Below, in pieces: positions 16,809 through 26,712 of a stretch of 64,000 nt of DNA. The position numbers and the translations under genes were made by a program. Source of the DNA: DTYU01 sp040757355 (GTDB lineage Bacteria; Bacillota; Desulfotomaculia; Desulfotomaculales; Ammonificaceae); NCBI GenBank assembly GCA_040757355.1, contig JBFLWY010000009.1, positions 1-64,000 of the forward strand, in the 5' to 3' direction. The notes under the pieces are model-generated. The model made no database searches, was not told where the DNA came from, and saw only the letters and a list, made by a program, of their open reading frames with translations. Each line of letters begins with the position of its first letter. Within the stretch, counting starts at the first letter, position 1.

Positions 16809-17723
16809 TTGAAAAGAGTAGTGAGCGTAAGTTTAGGGTCCTCAAAGCGCGATCATACGGTAACAGTAGATATCCTTGGAGAGACCTTTGAGATAAGCCG
16901 GCGGGGAACCGACGGCGATTTTAATCAGGCGTTGCAGCTTCTCAAAGAGCTGGACGGAAAAGTTGACGCCATTGGTCTCGGAGGGATCGACGTTTATCTC
17001 TACGTGAAAAAGAAACGGTACGCGATTGTCGACGGTTTAAGGCTGATGGGGGCTGTGGCCTGCACCCCGGTGGTGGACGGGAGCGGCTTGAAAAACACCC
17101 TTGAACGGGAGGCGGTCCGCTATCTTACAAGGGAAACGGAATACCTGCGTGCGGGAACCAAGGTTCTGCTGGTGAGTGCGGTAGACCGTTTCGGGATGGC
17201 TGAGGCGTTAGCGGAAATTGGTTGCGAGTTGGTTTGCGGAGACCTGATATTCGCCGCGGGGATTCCCTACCCGATACGTACCCTTGAAGAGCTTGAGGAA
17301 ATTGCGGCTAAGTTGCTGCCGGAAATGGCAAAGCTTCCTATAGACATGCTCTACCCTGTCGGAAAGAAGCAGGAGACCCAGGATATAGAAAAAGCAAAGA
17401 AGTTTGCGCCCTACTACAATGAGGCCCAGGTCATCGCCGGAGACTTTCACCTTATTCGCCGTTTTTTGCCGGATAGGCTTTCCGGGCAGTTAATTCTCAC
17501 GAACACGATCACCAGGGACGACGTCAATCTGCTGAAAGAGCGCGGGGCAGGATGCCTGGTTACAACCACCCCGGAGTACGAAGGGCGCTCTTTCGGGACG
17601 AATGTAATTGAGGCCGCCTTGGTAACTCTAATCGGCAAAGCGTGGGAGGAGATCACGCCGGAGGACTATATGGAGCTTTTGGCGCGGATTAATTACCGCC
17701 CGCGGATAACACCGCTTAACTGA
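16809..17723 (+). CDS. Quinate/shikimate 5-dehydrogenase-like protein
   Basis: 304 residues from TTG 16809, preferred because GGGGGGG (16795-16801) is 7 bases away and the product starts MKRVVSVSLGSS; ATG 16791 would add six residues. The protein resembles the family annotated as quinate 5-dehydrogenase in Moorella and Desulfotomaculum relatives: GLGGIDVYLYVKKKRY, AVDRFGMAEALAEIGCELVCGDLIF, and a later segment TNTITRDDVNLLKERGAGCLVTTTPEYEGRSFGTNVIEAAL. The reaction has not been demonstrated for this group to my knowledge, so the name is provisional. It stands alone between a terminator and a repeat region. Confidence 0.6.
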   Translation: MKRVVSVSLGSSKRDHTVTVDILGETFEISRRGTDGDFNQALQLLKELDGKVDAIGLGGIDVYLYVKKKRYAIVDGLRLMGAVACTPVVDGSGLKNTLEREAVRYLTRETEYLRAGTKVLLVSAVDRFGMAEALAEIGCELVCGDLIFAAGIPYPIRTLEELEEIAAKLLPEMAKLPIDMLYPVGKKQETQDIEKAKKFAPYYNEAQVIAGDFHLIRRFLPDRLSGQLILTNTITRDDVNLLKERGAGCLVTTTPEYEGRSFGTNVIEAALVTLIGKAWEEITPEDYMELLARINYRPRITPLN

Positions 17724-17752
17724 AGGGGCCGGTATTTAGAATCTTTCTTATC

Positions 17753-17990
17753 AACGTTGAACGTAGAACGTCGAACGGACCCCACCCAGCACTCAGTAAG
17801 ATCTTTGAAGTTTAACCCAGCACTCAATGCAGTCCTTGAGTGATGGGCATTAGACTAATGAAGGTCTTTCCTCCGAAGTTCAAAAAGTTCCATTGAGTGC
17901 TGGGCACTCAGGCCAATGAAGGTTTCTCCGTTGAAGTGTAAAAGCTGCACTGAGTGCTGGGCAGTCAGTATAAGGTTGAACGTTTGTTTG
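17753..17990. repeat. Dispersed repeat: heptamer array plus MITE-like CCCAGCACTCA element
   Basis: Starts with ACGTTGA-type heptamers ending in CGGACCCC (17754-17783). Inverted-end boxes follow: CCCAGCACTCA at 17785-17795 and 17816-17826, then TGAGTGCTGGG at 17894-17904 and 17951-17961. It closes with the flank CAGTCAGTATAAGGTTGAACG. The same head, boxes and tail occur at 42203-42386. The nested boxes suggest one copy inserted in another. Confidence 0.8.
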
Positions 17991-18251
17991 CAGAGAAGTT
18001 TTAGAACCTTATGAAATCTCCGGTGCGGCCAAAGATCGCCCGGTACTGAAGGCATTTCAGCCCCACTTTCGCACTTAACTTGAACGCATAGGAATTTTCA
18101 TTTTAAGAAAGCGGGTTTGCGGGCTCGGCCTTGGTAAACGCGGCGTACAGCAGATAGTTGGAGCGTAGCGAGAAGCGAGCAGAACGCGGAACCCAGCACT
18201 CAATTCAGCTTGGGAAGTAGCAATTGCGTAGAGACTTTACCGGAGGTGTCT
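17991..18251. other. Gene-free stretch with a solo repeat box
   Basis: No coding frame with a start and ribosome site is seen. A lone CCCAGCACTCA box is at 18192-18202, without an inverted partner. GGAGGT at 18242-18247 belongs to the next gene. Confidence 0.5.
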
Positions 18252-18605
18252 ATGGCGTCGGCAGAGGAGCTTTTTGCGAGCCTGGAGGCTTTTTGCGAGG
18301 CATACAGTCAGAATCAGCGGCTTAAAGAGATGAACCGGGACTGGGACCGCGTTGTCGCAGTGGAGGCGCCGGACATTAACGCCCACTTCACCATGAAACT
18401 TGAAAAGGGTGAACTCAGTCTCAAGCAGGGCAAACCCGAGCGTTCCGATTTGCGTGTCGAAGGTCCGAGCGACATGCTGGCTGATCTCTTTTACGGCGAC
18501 ATCACCCCCACCGAACCCTACCTCAAAGGAACCCTGAAGGTCTTCGGAACCGAGGACGACGTAATGCGGCTGGACTTCATTTCTCTGATGATCTGGGGAG
18601 AGTAA
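18252..18605 (+). CDS. SCP2 sterol-transfer-family domain protein
   Basis: 117 residues; ATG 18252 is chosen for the GGAGGT just upstream. A single SCP2 domain fills the protein: VVAVEAPDINAHFTMKLEKGELSLKQG, then SDLRVEGPSDMLADLFYGDITPTEPYLKGTLKVFG. SCP2 domains form a hydrophobic tunnel that binds lipids or acyl chains. In anaerobic Bacillota they are small cytoplasmic proteins of unknown ligand. It is followed after 6 bases by an APC permease, so the two probably form an operon, though a functional link is not evident. Confidence 0.8.
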   Translation: MASAEELFASLEAFCEAYSQNQRLKEMNRDWDRVVAVEAPDINAHFTMKLEKGELSLKQGKPERSDLRVEGPSDMLADLFYGDITPTEPYLKGTLKVFGTEDDVMRLDFISLMIWGE

Positions 18606-18611
18606 AGGATC

Positions 18612-19958
18612 TTGGCGCTCAAACGGGTATTAACCCTCCGGACTGTGGTGGCGACGAGCGCCGGATTGACACTGGCAAGCTCCTGTTTCGTCGCCGCGGT
18701 CCTGGTGGCGAATTACGTCGCCGGTGATTCTGCGTGGCTGGCCATTCTGGTCGGTGGGGCGCTCTGCCTGTTAAGTGCCGCTTGTTTCGGCGAATTAAAC
18801 GGAATGTTCCCTTCAGCCGCAGGGCTCAGGCTTTATCTGACGCATGCTTTCAATGAGCGCTTGGCGCTAATCGTTTCGTTATTGTACATGGCGGTGGTCA
18901 CCGGAGTGATCGGCACAGAGAGTTACGTGCTCTCCCACGCTATAACCCGTGCCATCCCGGGAATACCGCCGATTTTCTGGATTCTCAGCCTTTTTATTAT
19001 CGCGGCCCTTTTGAATATCCGCGGCGTGAAGATCGCCGGCAATTTCCAGGATGTAATTACTTATGGTCTGATGGTATCGCTCTTCTTCCTGGGGATAGCT
19101 TCCTTCGCCCGCTTTGGGTTTGATCTGACCACGCCGCTTTCCCCCGGCTCCGCTGAGAGCTTTATTTACGCCGTGGCGGCGGGCGTCTTCCTGTACGTGG
19201 GGTTCGAGTGGGTAACCCCGCTGGCGGAGGAGGTTACACACATCAGGCTCATTTCCCGCGGTATGCTGGTGGCTATCGGCCTTTTGAGCGTCACTTACGC
19301 CCTCTTCACGGTGGGAATGAGCCATGCCGTACCGAAGGCGGTGCTGTACGCTTCGCCCGCGCCGCAGATGGAATTCGGTGCGCGCCTGTTCGGGTTACCC
19401 GGCATTTATTTGATGCTTGTTATCAGCCTCGCGGCTTCAGTAACGACTTTTAATGCGGGGCTGCTAAGCGTTTCCCGCTTTATTTACGCCTCCGCCCGTG
19501 AGGCGGTGCTGCCCCATTTTTTCAGCCGTCTGAGTTCCCGGTACTTCACGCCCTATATTGCCATAATTGCGGTTTTTATATTTGGGGTTGCTATAACGGT
19601 AGCAATCCTTCTTACCGGACGGTATAAGGTGCTGGTCATGATGGCGGCTGCGATGGAAGCGGTTGTTTATTCGCTGGTCGGCGTGGCTGTGGTTGTGTTA
19701 CGCTGCCGGCAGCCCGAAGCCGACCGCCCTTACCGGGCTGGCAGGGGACGGGCAATCCCGGCATTAAGTGCGGTGGTATTTGCGGGACTGGCTGCAGCCG
19801 TGCTGGTGGAAAATAGGGGCGCGGCGATTGGGCTTGGCTCGGGCCTGGTACTGACAACCGCTTATGTGTATTCTGCCGTGCCCTACCTCCGGCGACGCCG
19901 GGAGGACCGGCGGCGGCAAAAAAGGGCCGCCGCACGTACCCGGCTAAAGACCCAGTAA
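18612..19958 (+). CDS. APC-family amino acid permease
   Basis: 448 residues, TTG start at 18612 only 6 bases after the SCP2 gene. About 12 hydrophobic segments span the protein, with the APC pattern of an unwound first helix (TSAGLTLASSCFVAAVLVANYVAG) and a cytoplasmic basic tail (RRRREDRRRQKRAAARTR). APC members are amino acid/cation symporters or exchangers of the LeuT fold; substrate cannot be predicted. The last 15 bases overlap the convergent L,D-transpeptidase gene. Confidence 0.85.
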   Translation: MALKRVLTLRTVVATSAGLTLASSCFVAAVLVANYVAGDSAWLAILVGGALCLLSAACFGELNGMFPSAAGLRLYLTHAFNERLALIVSLLYMAVVTGVIGTESYVLSHAITRAIPGIPPIFWILSLFIIAALLNIRGVKIAGNFQDVITYGLMVSLFFLGIASFARFGFDLTTPLSPGSAESFIYAVAAGVFLYVGFEWVTPLAEEVTHIRLISRGMLVAIGLLSVTYALFTVGMSHAVPKAVLYASPAPQMEFGARLFGLPGIYLMLVISLAASVTTFNAGLLSVSRFIYASAREAVLPHFFSRLSSRYFTPYIAIIAVFIFGVAITVAILLTGRYKVLVMMAAAMEAVVYSLVGVAVVVLRCRQPEADRPYRAGRGRAIPALSAVVFAGLAAAVLVENRGAAIGLGSGLVLTTAYVYSAVPYLRRRREDRRRQKRAAARTRLKTQ

Positions 19959-20684
19959 GCGGTACACGTCGTCGTCAACGGCATCGTCGTGGGGCAAACC
20001 GTGTGCCTCCCGGAAGCGCTGAACGGCGGCACGCATGCCCCCGCCGAAACTTCCATCGATGGGTCCCGTGTAAAAACCCTGCCGCTTAAGAACGCGCTGA
20101 ACTTCGATAACGTCGGCGCCGCAGTCCCCCTCCCGCAGAACTCGCGGTCCCCTTAATAATTGACCTACGATAATCACCGGTGTGCCGGCGCGAACTAGGG
20201 GATAAATTGTCTCCACATGGCGGTTGAACATCCTGATACAGCCGTGACTTTCATACCCGCCGATGGAGTAAGGTTTGTTTGTTCCGTGTATCCCGTATAT
20301 TCCCCATGGTACGGTCAGACCCAGCCACCTGGTGCCGAACCCGTTGCCCCAGTTCATTGCCTTCCGTTTAATCCGCCAGTTTCCGACCGGGGTGGGCGTT
20401 TCAGGCTTGCCGACCGCTACCGGAAACGACTGGAGGAGCTTGGTCCCGTCAAACAGCATCAGACGGCGGCGCTTAACGTCGATAATAATTGTAGCCTGTT
20501 CAGCTATCTGGTGCCCCTTGATGACCGGAATCCAGTAGGCGGTCAAGGAATGAATTAATGAGTACAGCCCTGCGGCAGGTCTGGTTTCAGAAACGGGTTC
20601 AAAAGTAACGGAAGTTCCGGGAGCGGCTGATGCAGGCAACGGGGCGAGAAGCAGTATACAAAACATAAGCAGTATTACGGGCAT
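19944..20684 (-). CDS. Exported YkuD L,D-transpeptidase with a C-terminal peptidoglycan-binding domain
   Basis: 246 residues; ATG 20684 is chosen for AAGGAGG 5 bases upstream, and a signal peptide follows at once (MPVILLMFCILLLAPLPASAAP). The YkuD domain covers about residues 60-180, with the catalytic motif HGTNKPYSIGGYESHGCIRM (His, Ser, His, Cys) complete. The C-terminal 60 residues are a PG_binding_1 domain (GADVIEVQRVLKRQGFYTGPIDG). The enzyme makes 3-3 crosslinks in peptidoglycan or attaches ligands to it, outside the membrane. In spore formers such enzymes also act in the spore coat or cortex. Transcribed against the APC gene. Confidence 0.92.
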   Translation of the reverse strand: MPVILLMFCILLLAPLPASAAPGTSVTFEPVSETRPAAGLYSLIHSLTAYWIPVIKGHQIAEQATIIIDVKRRRLMLFDGTKLLQSFPVAVGKPETPTPVGNWRIKRKAMNWGNGFGTRWLGLTVPWGIYGIHGTNKPYSIGGYESHGCIRMFNRHVETIYPLVRAGTPVIIVGQLLRGPRVLREGDCGADVIEVQRVLKRQGFYTGPIDGSFGGGMRAAVQRFREAHGLPHDDAVDDDVYRLLGL

Positions 20685-20962
20685 GTCGGCCTCCTTACTG
20701 CGTTTCATTCTGAAATGCCGGGTAACCGGTTATCGCTGCGAAGTCATACGAAAAGGACAGTTCTTCTTCGTAGTTTGTTACGGGTCCGGGTGCCGTTATG
20801 CTCTTTGAGCCCATTAACCACCAATTCCCTCATTAGTGCTGTATGGCAACTTTGATGTAGATTAGTTAAAATTAAACGTTATTTATAGGTTTTGGGGAAG
20901 GGTTTTGGCGAAAGATGACGAATGAAGGTAAGTATTCCAAACCCTTTTTCGGGGGGCCTATT

Positions 20963-22758
20963 ATGTTTCTTGGGATCAGAATGCTTGCAGTCGGAATACC
21001 GCTATTTTTTTTCACTATCGTCTCGGTCTTTTGTCCTCTGCAAGCTCAGGCCGAAACCGTAGTGGTAAGCAAACCGGTGGTGAACCTGCGCGGGGGACCC
21101 GGAACCGGGTATGCAATGATGGGGCAGGTGTCATTGGGCACCCGGTTGACTGTGGTAGGGAAGTCCGGCGACTGGTACAAGGTACGGCTTACCAGCGGCA
21201 GGGAAGTGTGGATAGCAGGCTGGCTGGTAAAGGCGGCTGCTTCATCCGCAGTGACCCAGGTTGCACCGGACAATTCAGCGGGAACACCGTCTGTCGTAGT
21301 GGTAAGCAAACCGGTGGTGAACCTGCGCGGGGGACCGGGAACCGGGTATGCAATGATGGGGCAGGTGTCATTGGGCACCCGGTTGACTGTGGTAGGGAAG
21401 TCCGGCGACTGGTACAAGGTACGGCTTACCAGCGGCAGGGAAGTGTGGATAGCAGGCTGGCTGGTAAAGGCGGCTGCNNNNNNNNNNNNNNNNNNNNNNN
21501 NNNNNNNNNNNNNNNNNNNNNNNNNNNNNNNNNNNNNNNNNNNNNNNNNNNNNNNNNNNNNNNNNNNNNNNNNNNNNCAATGATGGGGCAGGTGTCATTG
21601 GGCACCCGGTTGACTGTGGTAGGGAAGTCCGGCGACTGGTACAAGGTACGGCTTACCAGCGGCAGGGAAGTGTGGATAGCAGGCTGGCTGGTAAAGGCGG
21701 CTGCCGGTACGCCGGTAGCGGCACCCGGTGATTCTAACCTTGATAACTCTTCGCCACAGGAAGCTTTACCGGAAACCCCCGAGCCGGTGTTGCCATCCGC
21801 TCCAGAACAACCTCCGGTGAGTCGTGCTGAATCCGGTGTATTGATAAGCGTGGATGTGAAACAAGGCAATGATGTTACGGAAATGACTTTCGTCTTTGCT
21901 CGTGCGGTGGATTCAAACGTTTTTCTGTCACCGGAACAGTCTTATTTGTATATTGATGTAACCGGGTTACCAACCGGTGAGCTCCCGGCAAAACAAATTA
22001 TTGATTCGGCAGTTGTTTCTCAGGTATATTCAGTATGGCTGGAAAAAGCTTCAACAGCCCGAATCGTGCTCGAACTAAAAGGTTCCGGAAGTCTAAACTG
22101 GCAGGAGTCTGCTTCCGCTGACAAGAAAGTGCTCAGGCTGCGGATGGCACTCGGATCACTTTACGAGGTAACCGGCAAGACTATCGTTCTTGACCCGGGC
22201 CATGGTGGTTCAGATTGTGGCGCCATCGGTCCGACAGGCTTATTGGAGAAGGATTTTAATTTGGACGTGGCCCGGTATGCCGCTGAGGAGTTAAGACGCC
22301 GTGGTGCCCAAGTGTTTTTGACCCGCGAAAAAGACGAATACGTTGACCTTTATGCCCGGACAGCCAAGGCCGAAGAATTGGGAGCTACGGTATTTGTTTC
22401 AATTCACGGCAACGCATGGGGCGATCCCAGGGAGGCTGCAGAAAAAGCAGGCACCAGCACCTGGTATACCACGACAAGTGCTCCGGGCCGAATAACAAAA
22501 AGCAGGCTTTTGTCCCAGTGCCTCCAGGAATCCTTGGTGGAAAACCTTGACAGGAAGGATTTGGGGCTTTTCACGGCGAACTTTGTGGTGTTGAGAACGG
22601 CGACGGTACCTGCTGCCCTCATTGAGGCAGCTTTTGTGTCCAACCCGGAAGAGGAAGGCTTAATGCTTACCGACTGGTTCCGGCAGGCTGCAGCCAGGGG
22701 CGTAGTTGAAGGGTTGGAGAGGTACTTTAAACAAGCTCAAGTTTTAGGGGAGGATTAG
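20963..22758 (+). CDS. N-acetylmuramoyl-L-alanine amidase with SH3b repeats and AMIN domain (assembly gap inside)
   Basis: Start ATG 20963 is preferred (GGGGGG 6 bases upstream, signal peptide ending AQAET); ATG 20915 is an alternative. Bacterial SH3 repeats with KPVVNLRGGPGTGYAMMG recur every 237 bp. At least two precede and part of one follows a block of 100 N (21478-21577), where the reading frame changes. The gap is thus an unresolved repeat, not a real frameshift. After a Pro-rich linker come an AMIN domain (about 21840-22140) and an Amidase_3 domain with Zn-ligand motifs DPGHGG, LLEKDFNLDV and VSIHGN and the catalytic Glu in ALIEAAFVSN. The enzyme cleaves stem peptides from glycan strands. 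A histidine kinase starts 5 bases later. Confidence 0.92.
21478..21577. other. Assembly gap (100 N)
   Basis: Unresolved bases inside nearly identical SH3b repeat units. The round number and the frame change across it show that its length is a placeholder. Confidence 0.98.
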
Positions 22759-22763
22759 CCCAT

Positions 22764-24563
22764 TTGATCCCGGAAATTTTGGTGCTTTCGGACGGACATG
22801 AACCTTGGCTTGAGTCTTTGAATGAAAGATTTCCGGTTCGGACGGTCGGCGAGGCGGAGTTCGCGAATGCTCTGAAGGATAGTGAATATGCCGTTATTAT
22901 TTTAGGCAAGAAACTGGCTCAGGATAACGACTGGGCACTGTGCAAGGAGATAAAATCGAAGACGCAGGCGCTGGTCGCAGTTGTACAACAGAATTCGCTT
23001 GAGCCTCCGGTAAGGATGGCGTGGGTAGACGACATGCTTGACCACGCTTCGAGAGAGGACTTTGTGCTCAGGATTGATAACCTGCTCAGGATTGCCGAAG
23101 CTAACACGTGTTACTTCAACCGGAACAACAAGAAGAACGGCGAAGAGAAAAACGGCACATGGCCCCGGTTTTTCGGCACCAAAGGTTTTATTCCTCCCTT
23201 TATGGTATCCGGGTCAACTGCGCTTGATCCAGAGGTTACCCGTAACTTCGTGCGGCTGCTCACAAGTCTGCTGAACACTACCGCCACCTTTGTGCCGGTA
23301 AGCCCGTCCCCGCCTTGGCTTGCCGAGGAGCCTGCACTGAATCCTGTTGAGTATGCGGGTATGCCGTATTGTCGCACGGCTGCGGAATCGCCGGTACGTA
23401 TCGGCGGGGTATCTCCCTGCCGGTATGCGCGGTGGCTGGCAAGCGTGCGGTCGGTTATTGAGCGCAGGGCTGTCATGCTCCCCTGTCCCGGAGGCCTTGT
23501 ACTGTATGCGTGTCCCGTATGTTTGGAGTTTTACCAGGTTCAGTACCCCTTGGGGGCACTGGTTGCCGGAGTGGGAGAGGTTCCCCTTGGTGGGGAGTTG
23601 GTAAGGATAGGACAACGGTTGAAGATCAGCGTACCGTTGCTGAGGGAGCGTGCCGGAATAGCGCGGGCCATGATGCAGAGAAGCGAGAAGGTGGCCGCAT
23701 ACCAGTTGATTGAGTCTGCTGCCGACTATCTGGCCCGCGAAGTCTCTTACCGGTATAACACTGCTTTTCAGGAGTATTTCCAGGCGGGTGTTTCCCGGCA
23801 GCTTGGCAGAACTCCTCCAAATCACGAGTATGTGCCCGCGGCTCTCGAAAAGGCGGAAAAACTTGCGGCCATGGGAAAGCTGGCCGCAGGTCTTATCCAC
23901 GAGATCCGGAACCCGCTTACATCAGTGCGGGGATTCATCCAGTTACTGGCTGAGAAAAAATCAGCGGGAGACCGGGAGCGTGAATACCTGGACGTAATGT
24001 TATCCGAAATAGACCGGGTTAACGAGATCATTAGGAATTTTCTCTTTCTTTCTCGTTCAGGGGAGTTTCGCCCGGTTAAGATCGGTCTCGACCGTGTAAT
24101 CAGGGACATTTTACTGGTTGTGGAGAACCAGGCTGCACTAAAAGGAATAGAGATTCTTTACAAACATGAGCCCGGCACTCCGGAGATTCAGGCCGACCCT
24201 GAGCAGATAAAGCAGGTATTGCTGAATCTTATTCAAAACGCCTTTCAAGCTATGCCTTTCGGGGGAAAGCTTCATATTTCCCTTTTTCCGGAGCCGTCCG
24301 GAGGCCAGGTCGTCCTGGAGGTAGCAGATACCGGGGTGGGCATCCCGCCGGAACATTTTTCACGTCTCGGGGAAGCTTTTTTTACCACGAAAGAAGACGG
24401 TACGGGGCTGGGGTTGGCTATAAGTTACCGTATCATTGAGGATCACAGGGGAAGAATCACGGTACACAGCGAAGAAGGAAAGGGCACGCGCTTCTTGATC
24501 AAGCTTCCGGTAACAATCGAAAACGGAGATCCGGTCGGAGACAATTTGCCGCGGCAACACTGA
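22764..24563 (+). CDS. Cytoplasmic sensor histidine kinase with PocR-like sensory domain
   Basis: 599 residues, TTG 22764, 5 bases after the amidase. Residues 1-110 resemble a receiver fold without convincing phosphorylation residues. Residues about 165-330 are cysteine-rich (PYC, SPC, LPCPGGLVLYACPVC) and resemble the PocR ligand-binding domain. HisKA follows with the phospho-acceptor AAGLIHEIRNPLTSVRGF near residue 375, and HATPase_c with NLIQNAFQAM, DTGVGIP and GTGLGLAIS. There is no transmembrane segment. Kinases of this type in Peptococcaceae often feed Spo0F/Spo0A; a Spo0F-like receiver lies at 43.1 kb, but no dedicated response regulator is adjacent. The ligand and partner are inferred. 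Confidence 0.88.
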   Translation: MIPEILVLSDGHEPWLESLNERFPVRTVGEAEFANALKDSEYAVIILGKKLAQDNDWALCKEIKSKTQALVAVVQQNSLEPPVRMAWVDDMLDHASREDFVLRIDNLLRIAEANTCYFNRNNKKNGEEKNGTWPRFFGTKGFIPPFMVSGSTALDPEVTRNFVRLLTSLLNTTATFVPVSPSPPWLAEEPALNPVEYAGMPYCRTAAESPVRIGGVSPCRYARWLASVRSVIERRAVMLPCPGGLVLYACPVCLEFYQVQYPLGALVAGVGEVPLGGELVRIGQRLKISVPLLRERAGIARAMMQRSEKVAAYQLIESAADYLAREVSYRYNTAFQEYFQAGVSRQLGRTPPNHEYVPAALEKAEKLAAMGKLAAGLIHEIRNPLTSVRGFIQLLAEKKSAGDREREYLDVMLSEIDRVNEIIRNFLFLSRSGEFRPVKIGLDRVIRDILLVVENQAALKGIEILYKHEPGTPEIQADPEQIKQVLLNLIQNAFQAMPFGGKLHISLFPEPSGGQVVLEVADTGVGIPPEHFSRLGEAFFTTKEDGTGLGLAISYRIIEDHRGRITVHSEEGKGTRFLIKLPVTIENGDPVGDNLPRQH

Positions 24564-24711
24564 GAAGTGTTTGACGGCAGACTTTTGATTCCTGCATATC
24601 CCTCGGTATTATTTACTGGGGAATGACTTAAAATTGTTAGAGGGGTAAAAGGGGGTCTTTTTCTTTTATATAAAGTATATAAGGTGTGAAATCACTTTGG
24701 AGGTTGGGTAA

Positions 24712-25557
24712 ATGGGTGATCAGCGCCCTATTGGGCTCTTTGATTCCGGTATCGGGGGGATTACGGTTTTTGAACAGGTTAGGCGGATATTGCCGTATGA
24801 ATCGGTGGTATACTTTGGCGATAACGCCAACGTACCGTACGGGGGTCGGCCGGTAACTGAATTGGTCGCGTTGGGAGACCGGATTATCCGGTTTCTGTTA
24901 GGTAAAAAGGTCAAAATCGTAATATTTGCCTGTAACACAAGTTCTTCAGTATCTATCGGCGTTTTGCAGGAACGGTACCCGGTGCCGATGATCGGGTTGG
25001 TCGAACCGGGGGCACGGATGGCGGTTGCGGCTACGCGGAACCGGAAGATAGGTCTCATTGCAACCGAAGCTACAGTAAAGAGCGAGTCGTACCCGCAAGC
25101 GGTGGCTTCGATCGCTCCAGACGTAAGGGTATTCAGCCAGCCGGCGCCCGCTCTCGTGCCGCTTGTCGAAGCGGGTAAAGTGGAGACTCCCGAGGCGGAA
25201 GATGCGCTCAACGTCTATTTGCGGCCTTTAAAGGAAGCCGGCATCGATACCCTTATTTTAGGCTGCACGCATTACCCTTTTTTTAACCCCTTAATCTCCC
25301 GGATTCTTGGGCCGGAAGTGGTTCTTGTGGACCCGGCTGAGGCAACAACCGTGGAAGCTCGCCGGGAGCTTGCCAAGCGGGGTATCCTTGCTGGCAAGGG
25401 TAAAGTTACTCACCAGTTTTTCGTAAGCGGCTGTCCGGAGGAATTCAACCGGCTGGCCGAGTTGTTTTCTCCCCATCCCTTACCCCCGGCGAAGAAAGCA
25501 GAAGAAGCCGGGGCCCTGCCTGCAAACTTAGCCTATATGGGTGATTTGGGCGGATGA
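24712..25557 (+). CDS. murI: Glutamate racemase
   Basis: 281 residues, ATG 24712 after GGAGGT. The two catalytic cysteines are in ACNTSS (near residue 74) and LGCTHYP (near 184), with the N-terminal GLFDSGIGG and the VPYGGRP loop intact. It converts L-glutamate to D-glutamate for peptidoglycan stem peptides in the cytoplasm. Length matches the family, with a short extra tail. The stop overlaps the next start (ATGA at 25554-25557), so translation is coupled to an HgdB-like gene that has no known cell-wall role. Confidence 0.96.
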   Translation: MGDQRPIGLFDSGIGGITVFEQVRRILPYESVVYFGDNANVPYGGRPVTELVALGDRIIRFLLGKKVKIVIFACNTSSSVSIGVLQERYPVPMIGLVEPGARMAVAATRNRKIGLIATEATVKSESYPQAVASIAPDVRVFSQPAPALVPLVEAGKVETPEAEDALNVYLRPLKEAGIDTLILGCTHYPFFNPLISRILGPEVVLVDPAEATTVEARRELAKRGILAGKGKVTHQFFVSGCPEEFNRLAELFSPHPLPPAKKAEEAGALPANLAYMGDLGG

Positions 25558-26528
25558 AGGTCGGTTTTACCACCACCATACCGGTGGAGGTGTTGTTCAC
25601 CGCCGGGGTTGTTCCCGTAGACCTGAACAACGTTTTTATTTCCAACCCGGAGGCGGGAGTGCTGGTAGAGGTGGCAGAGCGGGCCGGCTACCCGCGTAAC
25701 GTTTGCGCCTGGATTAAGGGTATATACGGCGCGGTCATGAAGGATACGGAACTCCGAACAGTGGTGGCCGTTACCCAGGGGGACTGCAGCAATACCCACG
25801 CCCTTATGGAGACCCTGGAGCTTGAAAATATAAGGATCATACCCTTTGCGTACCCCTATGATCGCAACCGCGCGCTTTTACGGGCACAGGTGGAGCATCT
25901 CATGGGATACTTCGGTGTCCAGTGGCCGGCAGTACAGGCCGTGAAAGCAGAACTCGACAGGGTAAGAGCAAAAGTCAGGGAAATTGATTACCTTACTTAT
26001 GCTGAGGGCAAGGTGACGGGAGAGGAGAACCATTACTACCAGATTAGCTGCAGCGATTTTCAGGGCGATGTTGGGGTTTACGCCGGTAAGGTGGAGGCTT
26101 TTTTGAAAGAGGCTGTAAAACGCCCTTCCAGGCCGCCGCGGGTGAGGCTCGGCTATATCGGGGTACCGCCGATCTTTACCGACCTGTATTCCTACCTCGA
26201 GGGGCAAGGGGCACGCGTGGTCTACAATGAAACCCAGCGTCAGTTCGCAATGCCTTACGAAACCGGAGACCTCATCGAACAGTACCTCCTCTACACGTAC
26301 CCTTACGGGATCTTCTACCGCCTGGAAGACATAAAACGTGAGCTAACGCGGCGGGAAATAGCAGGGGTCATTCATTACGCGCAAAGCTTCTGTTTTCGCC
26401 AGATCGAGGACCTGATCATCCGACGGGTGCTTAAGGTTCCGGTTCTTACCATCGAGGGTGACCACCCCGGTCCGCTTGATGCGAGGACAAGAATCAAAAT
26501 CGACGCCTTTTTAGAAATGATCGGGTAG
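25554..26528 (+). CDS. 2-hydroxyacyl-CoA dehydratase D-subunit-like (HgdB/HgdC-type) protein
   Basis: 324 residues; ATG 25554 overlaps murI by 4 bases. The fold and motifs (VGFTTTIPVEVLFTAGVVPVDL, GDCSNTHAL, HYAQSFCFRQIEDLI, TIEGDHPG) match the DUF/HgdB family of Fe-S dehydratase subunits. Three cysteines, near NVCAWIKG, QGDCSN and SFCFRQ, can hold a [4Fe-4S] cluster. True dehydratases need a second subunit and an ATP-dependent activator, neither of which is adjacent. It is probably one of the widespread stand-alone paralogues of unknown substrate found in strict anaerobes. Confidence 0.82.
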   Translation: MKVGFTTTIPVEVLFTAGVVPVDLNNVFISNPEAGVLVEVAERAGYPRNVCAWIKGIYGAVMKDTELRTVVAVTQGDCSNTHALMETLELENIRIIPFAYPYDRNRALLRAQVEHLMGYFGVQWPAVQAVKAELDRVRAKVREIDYLTYAEGKVTGEENHYYQISCSDFQGDVGVYAGKVEAFLKEAVKRPSRPPRVRLGYIGVPPIFTDLYSYLEGQGARVVYNETQRQFAMPYETGDLIEQYLLYTYPYGIFYRLEDIKRELTRREIAGVIHYAQSFCFRQIEDLIIRRVLKVPVLTIEGDHPGPLDARTRIKIDAFLEMIG

Positions 26529-26602
26529 GAGAATCCTGGTATCCGACCCACGGCGTTCTATTGACAACGTGGGTGGCGTTTGCTAAGATAAACTTTGCGG
26601 AC

Positions 26603-26680
26603 GGTGGATGTAGCTCAACCGGTTAGAGCGCCAGACTGTGGATCTGGAGGCTGTGGGTTCAAGTCCCATCATCCACCCCA
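26603..26680 (+). tRNA. tRNA-His (GTG)
   Basis: Cloverleaf with acceptor GTGGATG/CATCCAC, an extra 5' G at 26603 pairing with C 26677 (the His-specific G-1), anticodon loop CTGTGGA giving GTG, TTCAAGT T-arm and encoded CCA at 26678-26680. Confidence 0.96.
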
Positions 26681-26712
26681 TTTTACGTTTGATCTTGAGA
26701 GAGAGGATTTAG

